The translations under genes and the position numbers were made by a program. Below are positions 44,395-57,400 of a stretch of 64,000 nt of DNA, in pieces (positions within the stretch are counted from its first letter, which is position 1; every line of letters begins with the position of its first letter). The DNA is from Torymus aiolomorphi (lineage: Eukaryota > Arthropoda > Insecta > Hymenoptera > Torymidae). The notes under the pieces were generated by a model that searched no databases, was not told where the DNA came from, and saw nothing but the letters and a program-made list of their open reading frames with translations. The DNA is taken from the NCBI GenBank assembly GCA_036365515.1, contig CM070873.1, positions 192,006,604-192,070,603 of the forward strand. The letters run 5' to 3'.

Positions 44395-46927
44395 ATGTTT
44401 GGCGTCTTCATGCAGGTAATTCCTGAAACTCAATCTCCTAACCTCAATTTCCGATACCAATATGTAATCCTTGTATGATATTCCACTAACTCGTTAGTAT
44501 GTATTTTGTTATTTTTATTAAATATTATTATATATTTGAAATATTGTTTATTCATAATAATGCAGTAAAGTGAAACTAATAGTATAACAATAACATTTTT
44601 ATAAACAGCAGAGCTACTAGATTCATTTTACTTTTTTAAATATTGGTGTTATCAAGATAATTCTTATATTCATAAAGGTTTTCGATTTAGGAACTCAAAA
44701 GAGATTCAACTCTGCTGAGTGAGGATATAAAAGGAGTTGATGAGCTACATGATGGTATCGGCACAGAGCAAGAATTAGATCAACATGCTGACAACCTAGA
44801 GCAAAATCCAAATCTACAGGTCAATAAGGAAGAGCAAAACCCAGACATACGATTCAACAATAAAGAGCAACAAGCAGATCTGCAGGTTAACAAGCTAGAG
44901 CAAGATCCGAATCTACAGGCCAATAAGGGAGAACAAAACCCAGATATACAATTCAACAATCAAGAGCAACAAGAAAATCTGCAGGTTAACAATCTCAATC
45001 AAAATCAAGTTCCTGAAGAAATAAGTACAGTACGTATATATTTTGATATCTTGAAAAAATATTTTGTACGGCAGTTAGTAACCTAAATATGTGGCAGAAT
45101 ATTTTAATTAATTAATAGTGAGTGCTTATATAATAATTAACATTTAATTTAAATGTAAAATAATAATTCATTTTTATGTAGGGCCTTGAAGAATACCTAA
45201 GACGTACTGGTAAAGGAAAAGAAATTCTAAAGGAGTACAATAATCATGATCAATTTTTACCACCAAATACAAGAAGTAAACTCGTCCGACTTGTTATAGA
45301 GCGAGAAAAAGAGTGGCGATTACGCAATATCAGTCCCGAGGAACAATTGCAAAAATTCGAGTATGTATAATTTTATTAACATTGCTAGTCAAACAGATTT
45401 ATTTTATTTTATCAATTGTATTTATTATTAATTCAATGCCTTTTTTCTATTTTCTTAGAATATCTACAAAAAGATTTATAATTTTGGCGCGTGAAATTAC
45501 ACGCATTTTTAAGAATGAAGGAGAATCTACTTATTACACTCCATTCAAACTGGTTGATGGTGTAAGAATCCCCATCACAGGAAAATTGTGGGACCATTTC
45601 AACTATGAAAAAGGTAGATTAAGAGGTGTTACTCTTTTGGCATCCAAACAACGAAGCGAACCCGCTCCGATAAACGCACCGATTGCCACAACTGAAGATT
45701 TAAATAAATTAGATTATTTAAAAGCTAATGTGGATGACTGGAGCACTGTAGAAATATACTGGAAAGAAACATATGATGTAAGACGTGAAAAATTAACTTC
45801 AGGAATATCAACAACAGAATATATTTCAAATTTTGCATGTTTGCAAATTGAAAAAGCACACACACTGGTAGTACAAAAAGACTCAAGTACTTATTTTAAA
45901 TAAGTTCTTAAATAGAAATATATTTTTAATTTATGATTTCAGATAGCTTATGATTTTAATAAACTGTGGCCACAAAAACAACTAATTTCCAATGATAGTT
46001 GGACAAAAATAAAAAATTGTATAAAGATTTCTTTAAATAATATACGAAGAACTTTAAATGCGGAAGCTCAAGGCCTAATTTTTAGTTTATTATCTAACGG
46101 ATTTGCAGCAGGTATTTTGATATTATAGTATCTATATCTTATCATCTGTAATTAAATTCGAGAAATAGCAATCCTACAATTTCATGTTATATTTATACTT
46201 AACCTCATTATGTTGTTTCGGTTATGTCTTCACTGTATTGTAAGAGAGGATGTGTATCTATATAAGATAGGATAGTAAATGTAGGATAGTAAATTTATAA
46301 TTACAGGGCTAAATTACTGATAATATAATAAATACTAATTAAATATATTCTTATTATTATAGATCAAGAGAATTTTATAATATTTTATCTGCTTCCGTAT
46401 ATCATAACTTCTCAAAGAAGTAGAAAACGAAATTGTAATGGTGCTCAAGCTGAACGTCCTTTAAAACTCTCTTTAGATGAACGTCGAGAAACCTTTATTT
46501 TACACATTCACGTATGTTTGTTTTAAATTTTACCATTTATATAAACAATTCAGGATTATAATTAACCTTTTCTTTACATCTTTAGACTTCTGCTGACCTT
46601 GAAAAAGCGGTCAGAGATTTGAAAGAAAAAATAAGAAAAAGGGGGCACACCTGGCAACCCCTGATTGTCGCTGTCGGTCAGCTGTATAATATTACAGAGT
46701 ATTATGTAATTATTAATGACCTACATTTTAAAAAACAGAACATCTTACAAGCACATCAATTAGCTTTGGAGATTTTTTTTGCATTTGATTGTAAATATCC
46801 TGAAACATCAAATACGTTGTGGCTGTTCATACAGAAGTGTCTTTTCGATATACATCTGGATCAAGATTTGAAGAACGTTTCATTAAATATTTTGATTGGT
46901 CTCATTAATGAAAAACTGAAGACCTAG
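44395..46927 (+). CDS. CMC transposon gene 1, spliced accessory protein (~535 aa)
   Basis: Coding exons 44395-44415, 44691-45029, 45182-45360, 45459-45867, 45943-46111, 46363-46511 and 46586-46927 have GT..AG borders and consistent phases and total 1608 nt with the stop. Exon 1 is a 24-nt micro-exon (44392-44415) holding the ATG. Exon 2 encodes Asn/Gln/Glu-rich repeats: a 99-bp unit (44811-44909, then 44910-45008). Exons 3-4 carry EEYLRRTGKGKEIL, LVRLVIEREKE and TYYTPF..GKLWDHFNY, which I know from an accessory protein found beside the transposase in animal CACTA-like elements; its activity is unknown to me. No stops interrupt it. It ends 2 nt before gene 2 starts. A 5' untranslated exon ending at 44310 is likely. 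Confidence 0.8.
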
Positions 46928-46929
46928 TC

Positions 46930-49427
46930 ATGGAAACATGTCGATTTTGTGACCTAACATTTAGTAATATAACATTGTTAATTAGTCATATAAGTAATTT
47001 TCACAAAGATTTAAATAGTTATACGTGCTTATTTAAAGATTGTTATAGATCTTATGCTAATTTTAATAATTTAAAAGAACATATCAGACGGAAACACGGC
47101 AATGTATCTAAAAAAATATTACAATCCGACACAGTTCCAAAAGATTTGTACATGAGGAACATCAGTATAAAAACTCATGAAGAGTTGACTGATGCATATT
47201 GTATCGATAAAAGCGATAGTGATGTTTCTACATCTTCAATTAGTGAAAATCGGTTGTGTGAAAATAATTATTTAGATTTTAATGACTATTTTAATATTTT
47301 TACTGACAATGATTATTTACATAATTTAGGACTTCTATTTGTATCAAAATTGCACTCGTATAGTGATTTAAATAGAAAAAAAGTATTTATTTTAATAAAC
47401 GATATAAAAAATATTTTCAAAGATGTCGTAGCGAATATTCAACTACAGACTGAAACTTTAACTATAAGCAAAGTAGAAAAAGTCAAGTTAGATCTAATTT
47501 TAAATAACTCTGCGAACTTTTTAGATAGTTTTGATACCGAAGCAAAGTGTTTAAGAGTGTTTGAAACCTTGAAAACCTTTGTTAAACCTGTAAATGTCTT
47601 AGTCGGCGAAAGACCGGAATTCCGAAAAGAATGTTTAATACAAAAAATGATTTCAGTGCCTATAAATATACAGATTATACCTTTAAGAAACGTTTTAAAA
47701 AATTTCTTCGAAATACGGGATGTTTGGAATGACACTAAAAAATATTTGGAACACTTAAATTCAAATTCAGAAATTATTGAAAATTTTGTTCAAGCTCAGT
47801 ATTGGAAAAATAGGAAACATAATTCTGATAGATTAATTATGCCCTTATCGCTATACTACGACGATTATGAAAACAATAATCCTCTTGGTTCTCACAAGGG
47901 CATATGTAAAACTGGTGCAATTTATATAAACATTCTCTCTTTGCCACCAAAATATACTTCTAAACTAGAAAATATCTTTGTATTTTGTTTATTTAATACT
48001 ATTGATAAAGACATTTTAGGAAATGAAATAATATTGTCAAAATTAATTGAAGAATTGCATTTTTTGGAAAATGTTGGGATTACTGTAAATTTACCTAATA
48101 GTAATGAATCAATTCAAATTTACTTCGAACTCGGTTTGGTTATTGGTGATAACCTGGGACTGCATTCTCTGCTAGGGTTCGTTCAAAGTTTTAATGCGGA
48201 ATCGTTTTGTCATAAATGTTTAATAAAAAAGGAAATCATAAATGATGTCACATCCGAAAGAAATTGCGAACTACGTAATAAAACTAACTACAAATCACTT
48301 CGATTGTTAGATAATGTAAGAGAATCAGGTATTAAAGAGAGATGTGCTTTTCATAAACTTGATAATTTTCACGTAACCGAGAATATAGCCGTTGATCCAA
48401 TGCATGACATTCTGGAAGGCATTGCTAGATATGACGTAGCTCATTTTCTAAACGATTTCATTTATAATAAAAAATTGTTTACGTTACAAGATCTGAACTT
48501 CAGAATCCATGCATTTGATTATGGCTCTCAACTTAGTATAAACAAACCTCGTGATATTATTGAAGGGCATATTAAGAAGGGATATTTGGTTATGTCTTCA
48601 AGCGAAATGCGTTGTTTAATAGAAAACTTAAATTTAATTATTGGGCACATGATTCCTATAAACGATAAATGTTGGCATCTTTATTTGAAATTAAAGAATT
48701 TAGTTACTATCATTTGGAGCCAAAAAATTGATAGTACTACACATAAGTACTTCGAAGTATTAACCGAAGAATATTTAGATGAATTAATTTCGTTTTTTCC
48801 ACAATGTATTAAACCGAAACATCATTTTTTGATTCATTATGGGCATTCTATGAAACGTTTTGGTCCACTAGGTCAAATTAGTTGTTTACGAAATGAAGGA
48901 AAAAATAAAGTAGGAAAAGATATATCTAAAGCAACAACATCTAGATTAAATCTTAACAAAACTGTTGCAATCAAATATCAATTGATGTTAAATTTCAAAA
49001 TGATTAATGCAATTTCAGGATACCCTGCATGTATTTCTAGTAAAGAAAAAAAAATGAATAAAAGTAGTGATATTCAAGATTTAAAAAATTTTGTTAATTT
49101 TCTGCCTAATGACTTGCATAAAATAACTTCCCTTAATTGGATAAATTTTCATGGGAAGCGCATACAAAGAAATGTATGTTCTATGAAGATGGTCCTCAAT
49201 TTAATTTAGTATCCCAAATAATTAAAAACTCTATGAATGATATTATTGTGTTAGCTTATAAATTAGAAGATTGTTTTTTAGATATGCATTATTCAGCTTA
49301 TAAGGTTTATGATGTTACGAAACGCAAATGTAAAATCTTATATATAAATGATATTGAATGCTGTACAACTACTCATATAATGTTACAATCAAGCGGTTTT
49401 TATTATATACAAAAAAATTGGATGTAA
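46930..49427 (+). CDS. CMC (CACTA-like) transposase with two C2H2 fingers, one frameshift
   Basis: ATG at 46930 in a single uninterrupted exon. Two C2H2 fingers at residues 4-25 (C4, C7, H20, H25) and 33-56 (C33, C38, H51, H56) probably bind element DNA. The transposase core (tnp2-like) includes DPMHDILEG at about residues 489-497 and PKHHFLIHYGHSMKRFGPL at about 629-647, typical of animal CACTA-type transposases. The main frame ends at 49209 (759 aa); the conserved C-terminal part continues in another frame to 49427 (FYEDGPQFNLVSQIIK), so a 1-nt frameshift lies near 49160-49185. AATAAA occurs at 49456-49461. Apart from this break it looks intact. Confidence 0.85.
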
Positions 49428-49455
49428 GCTAATTTTGTATTTCATAAGCATCCAA

Positions 49456-49461
49456 AATAAA
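49456..49461 (+). terminator. Polyadenylation signal after CMC gene 2
   Basis: AATAAA 28 bp after the stop of the shifted C-terminal frame. Confidence 0.5.
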
Positions 49462-49641
49462 ATGTAGTTACTATAAGTTTCTCTTTAATTATTAAAAAAT
49501 GTATTCTTTTCATTTATTTTCCTTTCCCGATCTTTGTTGAAATAATACATTTATAGTGCAGTTCCAATTCTGCCGCAAGGTGGCAACCAGCTTTTTAGCG
49601 CATGTTGAAACCCGTAAGTGACCGAATCACATCTCGGTTCC

Positions 49642-49668
49642 TATATAAGAGAATTTCGCGCACTTCAG
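49642..49668 (+). promoter_or_regulatory. Possible TATA plus initiator
   Basis: TATATAAG at 49642 is followed 25 bp later by the initiator-like TCAG at 49665-49668, in a GC-richer segment (49560-49720) near the right end of the CMC element. No gene follows within the element, so its role is unclear. Confidence 0.3.
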
Positions 49669-50318
49669 AACAACTGCGAGCGTTTGTAAATAGCGATTGT
49701 CAAGTGCGACTAGATAGGGTTTAAGCGTAAAATATGTACAAATTAGGTTATATTCAATAAAATAATTGATAATTCTGCGATGTATGGCGACATTGACATA
49801 TATAGTATATATGTATTGTTTACAAAAATATAGTTAAAAGGCACTAAATTAATATTCATTGAGCGAGGCGAAGCTTTACAATAACGATTAAACAAAAAAA
49901 TTTTTTTATTCATCATATGTTTATTGCATTTCAAGCTTAGAAAAAGTGTTTTCTAAAAAAGTAAAATTTAAAATGAAATTTTGTTTAATTTATAGGATAG
50001 AAGAAGAAAACTTATGACCTCCTTTCTATAAAATTTATAATATAATAACACAATAATTAACTATAAATTTAGGAAAATTTATAAAACAGTATGGTAAAAA
50101 TTATGTATTCTAATATTTTACCATACTGAGTTGTAAAAATTCATGGACTCGCAGTCTGTGGTCTGATTCCTAACACAGTATGGTAATTTTTACTCGAACT
50201 TCTAATAATTTTTCCAAAAAAATTCTCTCAGTGTAGTTAGCAACCAACAACGCTATTTTATTAATTAATATCAAAACTATATGGGCGTACTTTCGGCGGG
50301 GGATGAAGAAAAATAGTA

Positions 50319-50440
50319 TACGACACTTGACCAGAATGTTGGATGCCCTGGCCGGCGCGCATCGACGCTCTCGGGCTTCGCCTCGGGCGTCAAAATGGTG
50401 CCGGCCAGGAAATCCAACTTCCTGGCCTTGTGTCGTAATA
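50319..50440. repeat. Nested hairpin module, left arm of giant foldback
   Basis: ttggatgccctggccggcgc pairs with gtgccggccaggaaatccaa; inside, gacgctctcggg pairs with ctcgggcgtc around cttcgc. Inverse copy at 54090-54200; diverged relative at 2569-2659. Confidence 0.8.
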
Positions 50441-50689
50441 TACTATACTAATGTAATCATTTTTCGAACTCCTTGAAGAGACATTCAAATTTAAAACTTT
50501 TGTGAATAACAATACTATCATTTACGAATGATATTAAAAATATACTATACTATAATAAACTCTCATAATGTTATCACAATGTGTAATTATTATTTTCTCT
50601 AAAGAGGTTGTGAAATATATCTAAAAAATATTTTACAAAAGTTTAAACTAAAACAAGTATTAGTCTCTCCCGCCCTCCCACCCTTTATC

Positions 50690-50960
<271 letters not shown>

Positions 50961-51425
50961 TCTCTCTCAACTTCCGTGAAACTGAGTACCAAAAACTTTA
51001 ATGAGAGCTTACATATTTTTTCAAAACAATCAAAACGTTTTTTAAAAGCTATTTTTTAAGTACGTTAAATTCTAACAACACAATTTGTCTAGTCCTTTTA
51101 TTTCTTTTAGTCTCATCTATTCAATAAGGACTCTCTACAAATGGTAATAATTTTTTTCATGACTGTATAAACTCTCTCCCTCCTTCTCTTTCCCACCCCA
51201 CTCTCTCTCCCTCCCTCCCTCTCTCTCAACTTCCGTCAACCTGAGTACCAAAAACTTTAATGAGAGCTTAAATATTTTTTTTAAAACAATCAACACGTTT
51301 TTTAAAAGCTAATTTTTTAAGTACATTCTATAACAACATAATTTGTCTAGTCCTTTTAATTCTTCTACTCTCTTCTATTCAATAAGCACTCTTTACAAAT
51401 GGTAATAATTTTTTTCAGAGCTGTT

Positions 51426-51702
51426 CTAGCAGGGGTGGTCCTCCAATCTCCCATACATACTTGGCGGGCCCGACGGTTTGCAGTTTAAGGTCTAGACATG
51501 GTCATTTTCATGTAAATATTCATATGTTTAAAGATCAGATAAAATGTATAAATGGGTTGCTTATACATATTAAATAGGGCTCAGTATTGAATTTATTACT
51601 CTGTTTTTGAATAGAAAGTGCAAACCCGCATGAAAATATCATATGAGATCTCATATGAGAATATTGGACATCAGATCTAATTTGGAGGACCACCCCTGCT
51701 AG
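51426..51702. mobile_element. 277-bp MITE with CTAGCAGGGGTGGTCCTCC ends
   Basis: Perfect 21-bp inverted repeats at 51426-51446 and 51682-51702. The interior also has catatgagatctcatatg as a palindrome. Target duplication unclear. It lies at the edge of the giant foldback centre, on the left side only. Confidence 0.8.
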
Positions 51703-53690
51703 AGCATCTCTATAGACTTCTATTGTCCTCCCAAGATACGTAATATTATAGAAATTTCAAAATTGAGAAAGATCAATGAAAAATGGAGATGTGGTGGTAA
51801 CTATGTAATTTTGTTATATAGGCTTTGACTTTTCGTAAATATCTGAGAAAATTCTTATGAATTTTAGAAATAAAAAGAAAGCATAGTAGTTATATAATTA
51901 AAATAATTTTCGCCCACACGGGCGTAAAGTGCGTAGGTTCTATAAAGTTTGGTAGGAGTATGGGAGTTATTACGCCTGTTAGGCGTTAAGTAGTACTTTA
52001 TGCCCGCTGACTGAATATTTTTAAGTAGTTACGAAGAGTTGTATTATTCAGTCAAGTTAACTTATGGGTACTTGACTACAATAAATTGATTTCAGTACTT
52101 TCTTGTGTTTAATTTGTATAGAAGGATGAACAAATTTTAGTACATTTCTGAAAATAGTTATACAGTTGTTTCCGAGAGTTGTTTGCATTACTTGACTATC
52201 GATAATTGATTTCACAACTTTCATTTGTTAGATTTGCAATGAACAATTTGAATGTACTTACTTACATATAATTTGTTCAGCATACAATGACTCAAAGAAG
52301 TAAAAGACTTATTCACTGGTATTTATTTGATTTCTTTTAAAAAAAAAATAAATATTATTATCTTATAGATTATATATTATATTATATTATATTATATTAT
52401 ACTTATATTACACAGAAAAAACGTCTATACTTGCCTTATTTTATACTATCGTAGAAAGTTTTATATTAACAATATTATTATTGGTACAGTCATGAAAAAA
52501 ATTATTACCATTTGCAGAGTGTTTATTGAATAGATGAGATTCGAATAAATAAAAGTTATTTGTACAGTCATGAAAAAAATTCTTACTATTTGTAGAGAGT
52601 GGTTATTGAATATATGAGATCAGAATAAATAAAAGGACCATAGACAAATGGTGTGGATAGAATATATTTAAGAAATTAGTTTTTTAAAGAACGTGTTGAT
52701 TGTTTTGAAAAAATATTTAAGCTCTCATTAAAGTTTTTGGTACAGAGGGAGAGAGAGAGGGGGAAGAGAGGGTGGGAGAGTTTAGTAAATAATGTTTGTT
52801 AAGTACAAATTATGTAGAATAGTAACCAAACTTATTCTTGCCTATAAGTTTTTACTTTTGTAAAATAATTTTTTAAAGAGATTTCACAACTTTTTAAGAG
52901 TAAAACTACATTGTAAATAATGTCTGTTAAGTATAAAACTACACTTTAATTGATTTCACAACTTTTTTGGGTTTGACTTTCAGTATCCGCGTGAAAGAAA
53001 TTTATTTCGACTTTAGAACGCAAACATTTATTATTTATTCGTAGAATTCCTTTTCATAAAATAAAACGTAAATAATTTTTTAGGCTATTGTATAGGTTTC
53101 GGAAAATAATATTATTATTTTATAGATTATTTGTACAGTCATGAAAAAAATTATTACCATTTGTAGAGAGTGCTTATTGAATAGATAAGATTCGAAGAAA
53201 TAAAAGGACTAGACAAATTGTGTTGTTTTTTATAGATTATCCAGAAAAAACGTCTATACTTGCCTTATTTTATACTTTCGTAGAAAGTTTTATATTAGCA
53301 ATATTATTATTTGTACAGTCATGAAAAAAATTATTACCATTTGTAAAGAGTGCTTATTGAATAGAAGAGATTAGAAGAATTAAAAGGACTAGACAAATTA
53401 TGTTGTTATAGAATGTACTTAAAAAATTAGCTTTTAAAAAACGTGTTGATTGTTTTAAAAAAAATATTTAAGCTCTCATTAAAGTTTTTGGTACTCAGGT
53501 TGACGGAAGTTGAGAGAGAGGGAGGGAGGGAGAGAGAGTGGGGTGGGAAAGAGAAGGAGGGAGACAGTTTATACAGTCATGAAAAAAATTATTACCATTT
53601 GTAGAGAGTCCTTATTGAATAGATGAGACTAAAAGAAATAAAAGGACTAGACAAATTGTGTTGTTAGAATTTAACGTACTTGAGAGAGAG
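51703..53690. repeat. Centre of giant foldback: short repeated blocks, no gene
   Basis: The block cagtcatgaaaaaaattatt, gtgcttattgaatagatgag, aaaaggactagacaaattgt recurs at about 52486, 52565, 53137, 53318 and 53576 in this orientation, and inverted at about 51100-51180 and 51330-51420. Small hairpins cgcccacacgggcg and acgcctgttaggcgt occur at 51912 and 51981. An attatatt run lies at 52370-52402. Confidence 0.6.
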
Positions 53691-53706
53691 GGAAAGAGAG
53701 GGGAGG

Positions 53707-53832
<126 letters not shown>

Positions 53833-54421
53833 GATAAAGGGTGGGAGGGCGGGAGAGACTAATACTTGTTTTAGTTTAAACTTTTGTAAAATATTTTTTA
53901 GATATATTTCACAACCTCTTAAGAGAAAATAATAATTACACATTGTGATAACATTATGAGAGTTTATTATAGTATAGTATATTTTTAATATCATTAGTAA
54001 ATGATAGTATTGTTATTCACAAAAGTTTTAAATTTGAATGTCTCTTCAAGGAGCTCGAAAAATGATTACATTAGTATAGTATATTACGACACAAGGCCAG
54101 GAAGTTGGATTTCCTGGCCGGCGCCATTTTGACGCCCGAGGCGAAGCCCGAGGGCGTCGATGTGCGCCGGCCAGGGCATCCAACATTCTGGTCAAGTGTC
54201 GTATACTATTTTTCTTCATCCCACGCCGAAAGTACGCCCATATAGTTTTGATATTAATTAATAAAATAGCGTTGTTGGTTGCTAACAATGGCTCGGCCAT
54301 ATGTATAAAAGGCCTGCTTCAGCGCCACTAATTACATATCGCGGAGCGTAAGGCTCGATTTCTCCTTTTTTGGATGCCCGCCCGACTTTTGCAAAACCGA
54401 GGCGAAGCCGAGTTGGTTGTG

Positions 54422-57400
54422 CCCACACAGCATGTATTAATTCTGAAAGGATTCTGAAAGAATGCATGAAATAATTTTATTCTTTCAGAAATCATTCAGT
54501 GAAAGGATTCTGTAATAATGCTATGTCCGGGGTATTTTCCTTTCAGAATTAATTCAATGGAATAATTCAAAAATAATTTATAATATCATTGCAAAATTTA
54601 TTCAATAGAAGATTTCTGAAAGGATTCATGGATTATTACCAAAAGGTTACTAAAAGATATTTCAAAATTATTTCCTGAAATAATTCTGAAAGGAAAATAC
54701 CCCGGACATAGCATCATTACAGAATCCTTTCACTGAATGATTTCTGAAAGAATCTTTCAGAATCCTTTCAGAATTAATATCACATATTATTGCAGAATCC
54801 TTTCAATGAAAGATGTCTGAAAGGATTCAGGAATTAATTTTGTGAATTAATTCGAAAATATTATGAAAATATTACTAACAAGAAATTTGGAAGACGGATA
54901 AATCCCGTATTATTACAGAATCCTTCCAATGAAAGATGTCTCAAAGGATTCAGGAATTAATTTGTGAATTAATTCCTGAATCCTTTCAGACATCTTTCAT
55001 TGAAAGGATGCTGTAATAATACGTGATTTATACTGTTCGAAATTTCTTTTTAGTAATATTTCCATAATATTTTCGAATTAATTCACAAAATTAATTCCTG
55101 AATCCTTTCAGACATCTTTCATTGGAAGGATTCTGCAATAATACGTTATTTATACTTTTTGAAATTTCTTTTTAGTAATATTTCCATAATATTTTCGAAT
55201 TAATTCACAAAATTAATTCCTGAATCCTTTCAGACATCTTTCATTGGAAGGATTCTGCAATAATACGTTATTTATACTCTTTGAAATTTCTTTTTAGTAA
55301 TATTTCTATAATATTTTCGAATTAATTCACAAAATTAATTCCTGAATCCTTTCAATGAAAGATGTATGTATTAGAATATTTATTTCTAATATTTCTTTAT
55401 TTTTTAATATTAACTTTGTTTAATTAGTATATACTTATTTAGTAAGTTTTGTTTATTAAATATTGTATTAATTAGGACTTATTTGATTGAAACAAATTCG
55501 AATAAAAACAAAATAAATACATTATACGATGCCTCTTATATACGGACACTGCCCTTTTCGTGTTGAATACTTGCAATAATTTCTGAACTATTTTATGTTT
55601 TCTTTCAAAAAATCTTTTCAAGGTTCTTTCAGGAAGAATTCGTGTAAATATCTTTTTTGCTATTGTGTTTTAAAAAATTTTATTGTAACAATCTTTTTCA
55701 AACGAATTCTAAATTATTTCTTGTATTAATTCACGTGAGTTTCCCGCAACATTTCATGAAATAATTCATGAAATTATTTTCAATAGATATTGAACTATCT
55801 TTGTGAATGATTAATTTTTATCATTCTGAAATTATTTCTGAATTATTTCGTGATATAATTCTTGACATGATTGCTGAATTGTTATGTTTTCTTTAAAAAA
55901 ATCTATTAATTCACACGAGTTTCCCGGAAGATTTCATGAAATAATTCATGTAAGATTTTTGAATAGATATTGAATTATTTTTGTGAATGATTAATTTGTA
56001 TCTTTCTGAAATTATTTCTGAATTATTGCATGAAAGAATACTTGCAATAATTTCGAAATTATTTTATGTATTCTTTCAAAAAATCTTTTCAAAGTCCATT
56101 CAGAATTAATTCGTGTAATTATTTTTTTTGCTATTTAGTTTTAAAAAATTTTATTTTAAAAATCTTTTTCAAAAGAATTCAAAATTATTTCTTGTATTAA
56201 TTCACACGAGTTTCCCAGAAGATTTCATGAAATAATTCATGTAAGATTTTTGAATAGATACTGAATTATTTTTGTGAATGATTAATTTGTATCTTTCTAA
56301 AATTATTTCTGAATTATTGCATGAAAGAATACTTGCAATAATTTCGAAATTATTTTATGTATTCTTTCAAAAAATCTTTTCAAAGTCCTTTCAGAATTAA
56401 TTCGTGTAATTATTTTTTTTGCTATTTTGTTTTAAAAAATTTTATTCTAAAAATCTTTTTCAAAAGAATTCAAAATTATTTCTTGTATTAATTCACACGA
56501 GTTTCCCAGAAGATTTCATGAAATAATTCATGTAAGATTTTTGAATAGATACTGAATTATTTTTGTGAATGATTAATTTGTATCTTTCTGAAATTATTTC
56601 TGAATTATTGCATGAAAGAATACTTGCAATAATTTCGAAATTATTTTATGTATTCTTTCAAAAAATCTTTTCAAAGTCCTTTGAGAATTAATTCGTGTAA
56701 TTATTTTTTTTGCTATTTTGTTTTAAAAAATTTTATTCTAGAAATCTTTTCAAAGTCCTTTCAGAATTAATTCGTGTAATTATTTTTTTTTGCTATTTTG
56801 TTTTAAAAAATTTTATTCAAAAAATTTTTTTCAAAACAATTCAAAATTATTTCTTGTATTAATTCACACGGGTTTCCCAGAAGATTTCATCGAATAATTC
56901 ATGTAAGATTTTTTAATAGATATTGAATTATTTTTGTGAATGATTAATTTGTATCTTTCTGAAATTATTTCTGAATTATTGCATGAAAGAATACTTGCAA
57001 TAATTTCGAAATTATTTTATGTATTCTTTCAAAAAATCTTTTCAAAGTCCTTTCAGTATTAATTCGTGTAATTATTTTTTTTTTGCTATTTTGTTTTAAA
57101 AAATTTTATTCTAAAAATCTTTTTCAAAACAATCCAAAATTATTTCTTGTATTAATTCACACGATTTTCCCAGAAGATTTCATGAAATAATTCATGTAAG
57201 ATTTTTGAATAGATATTGAATTATTTTTGTGAATGATTAATTTGTATCTTTGTGAAATTATTTCTGAATTATTGCATGAAAGAATACTTGCAATAATTTC
57301 GAAATTATTTTATGTATTCTTTCAAAAAATCTTTTCAAAGTCCTTTCAGAATTAATTCGTGTAATTATTTTTTTTGCTATTTTGTTTTAAAAAATTTTAT

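Larger units (their letters stand above)
43810..50233 (+). mobile_element. 6.4-kb CMC (CACTA-like) transposon with two genes
   Basis: The ends are CACTGAGAAAATATTT (left) and the complement of CACTGAGAGAATTTTT (right), each bordered by TA (43808-43809, 50234-50235). Subterminal ttaccata/tatggtaa-type motifs occur at both ends. Two consecutive plus-strand genes lie inside. The inverted partner arm at 54276-54300 reads gttagcaacaatggctcgg in inverse form without the element, so it is a natural empty site. Within CMC, TA duplications fit Mirage better than EnSpm (3 bp) or Chapaev (4 bp); subgroup is left open. Confidence 0.9.

Noticed and set aside
49172..49209. A gtatgt...ttag segment that could be an intron restoring the gene 2 C terminus
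   Set aside because: It would be only ~38 nt, and it would remove codons (YEDGPQFN) that look like part of the protein; a frameshift is simpler.
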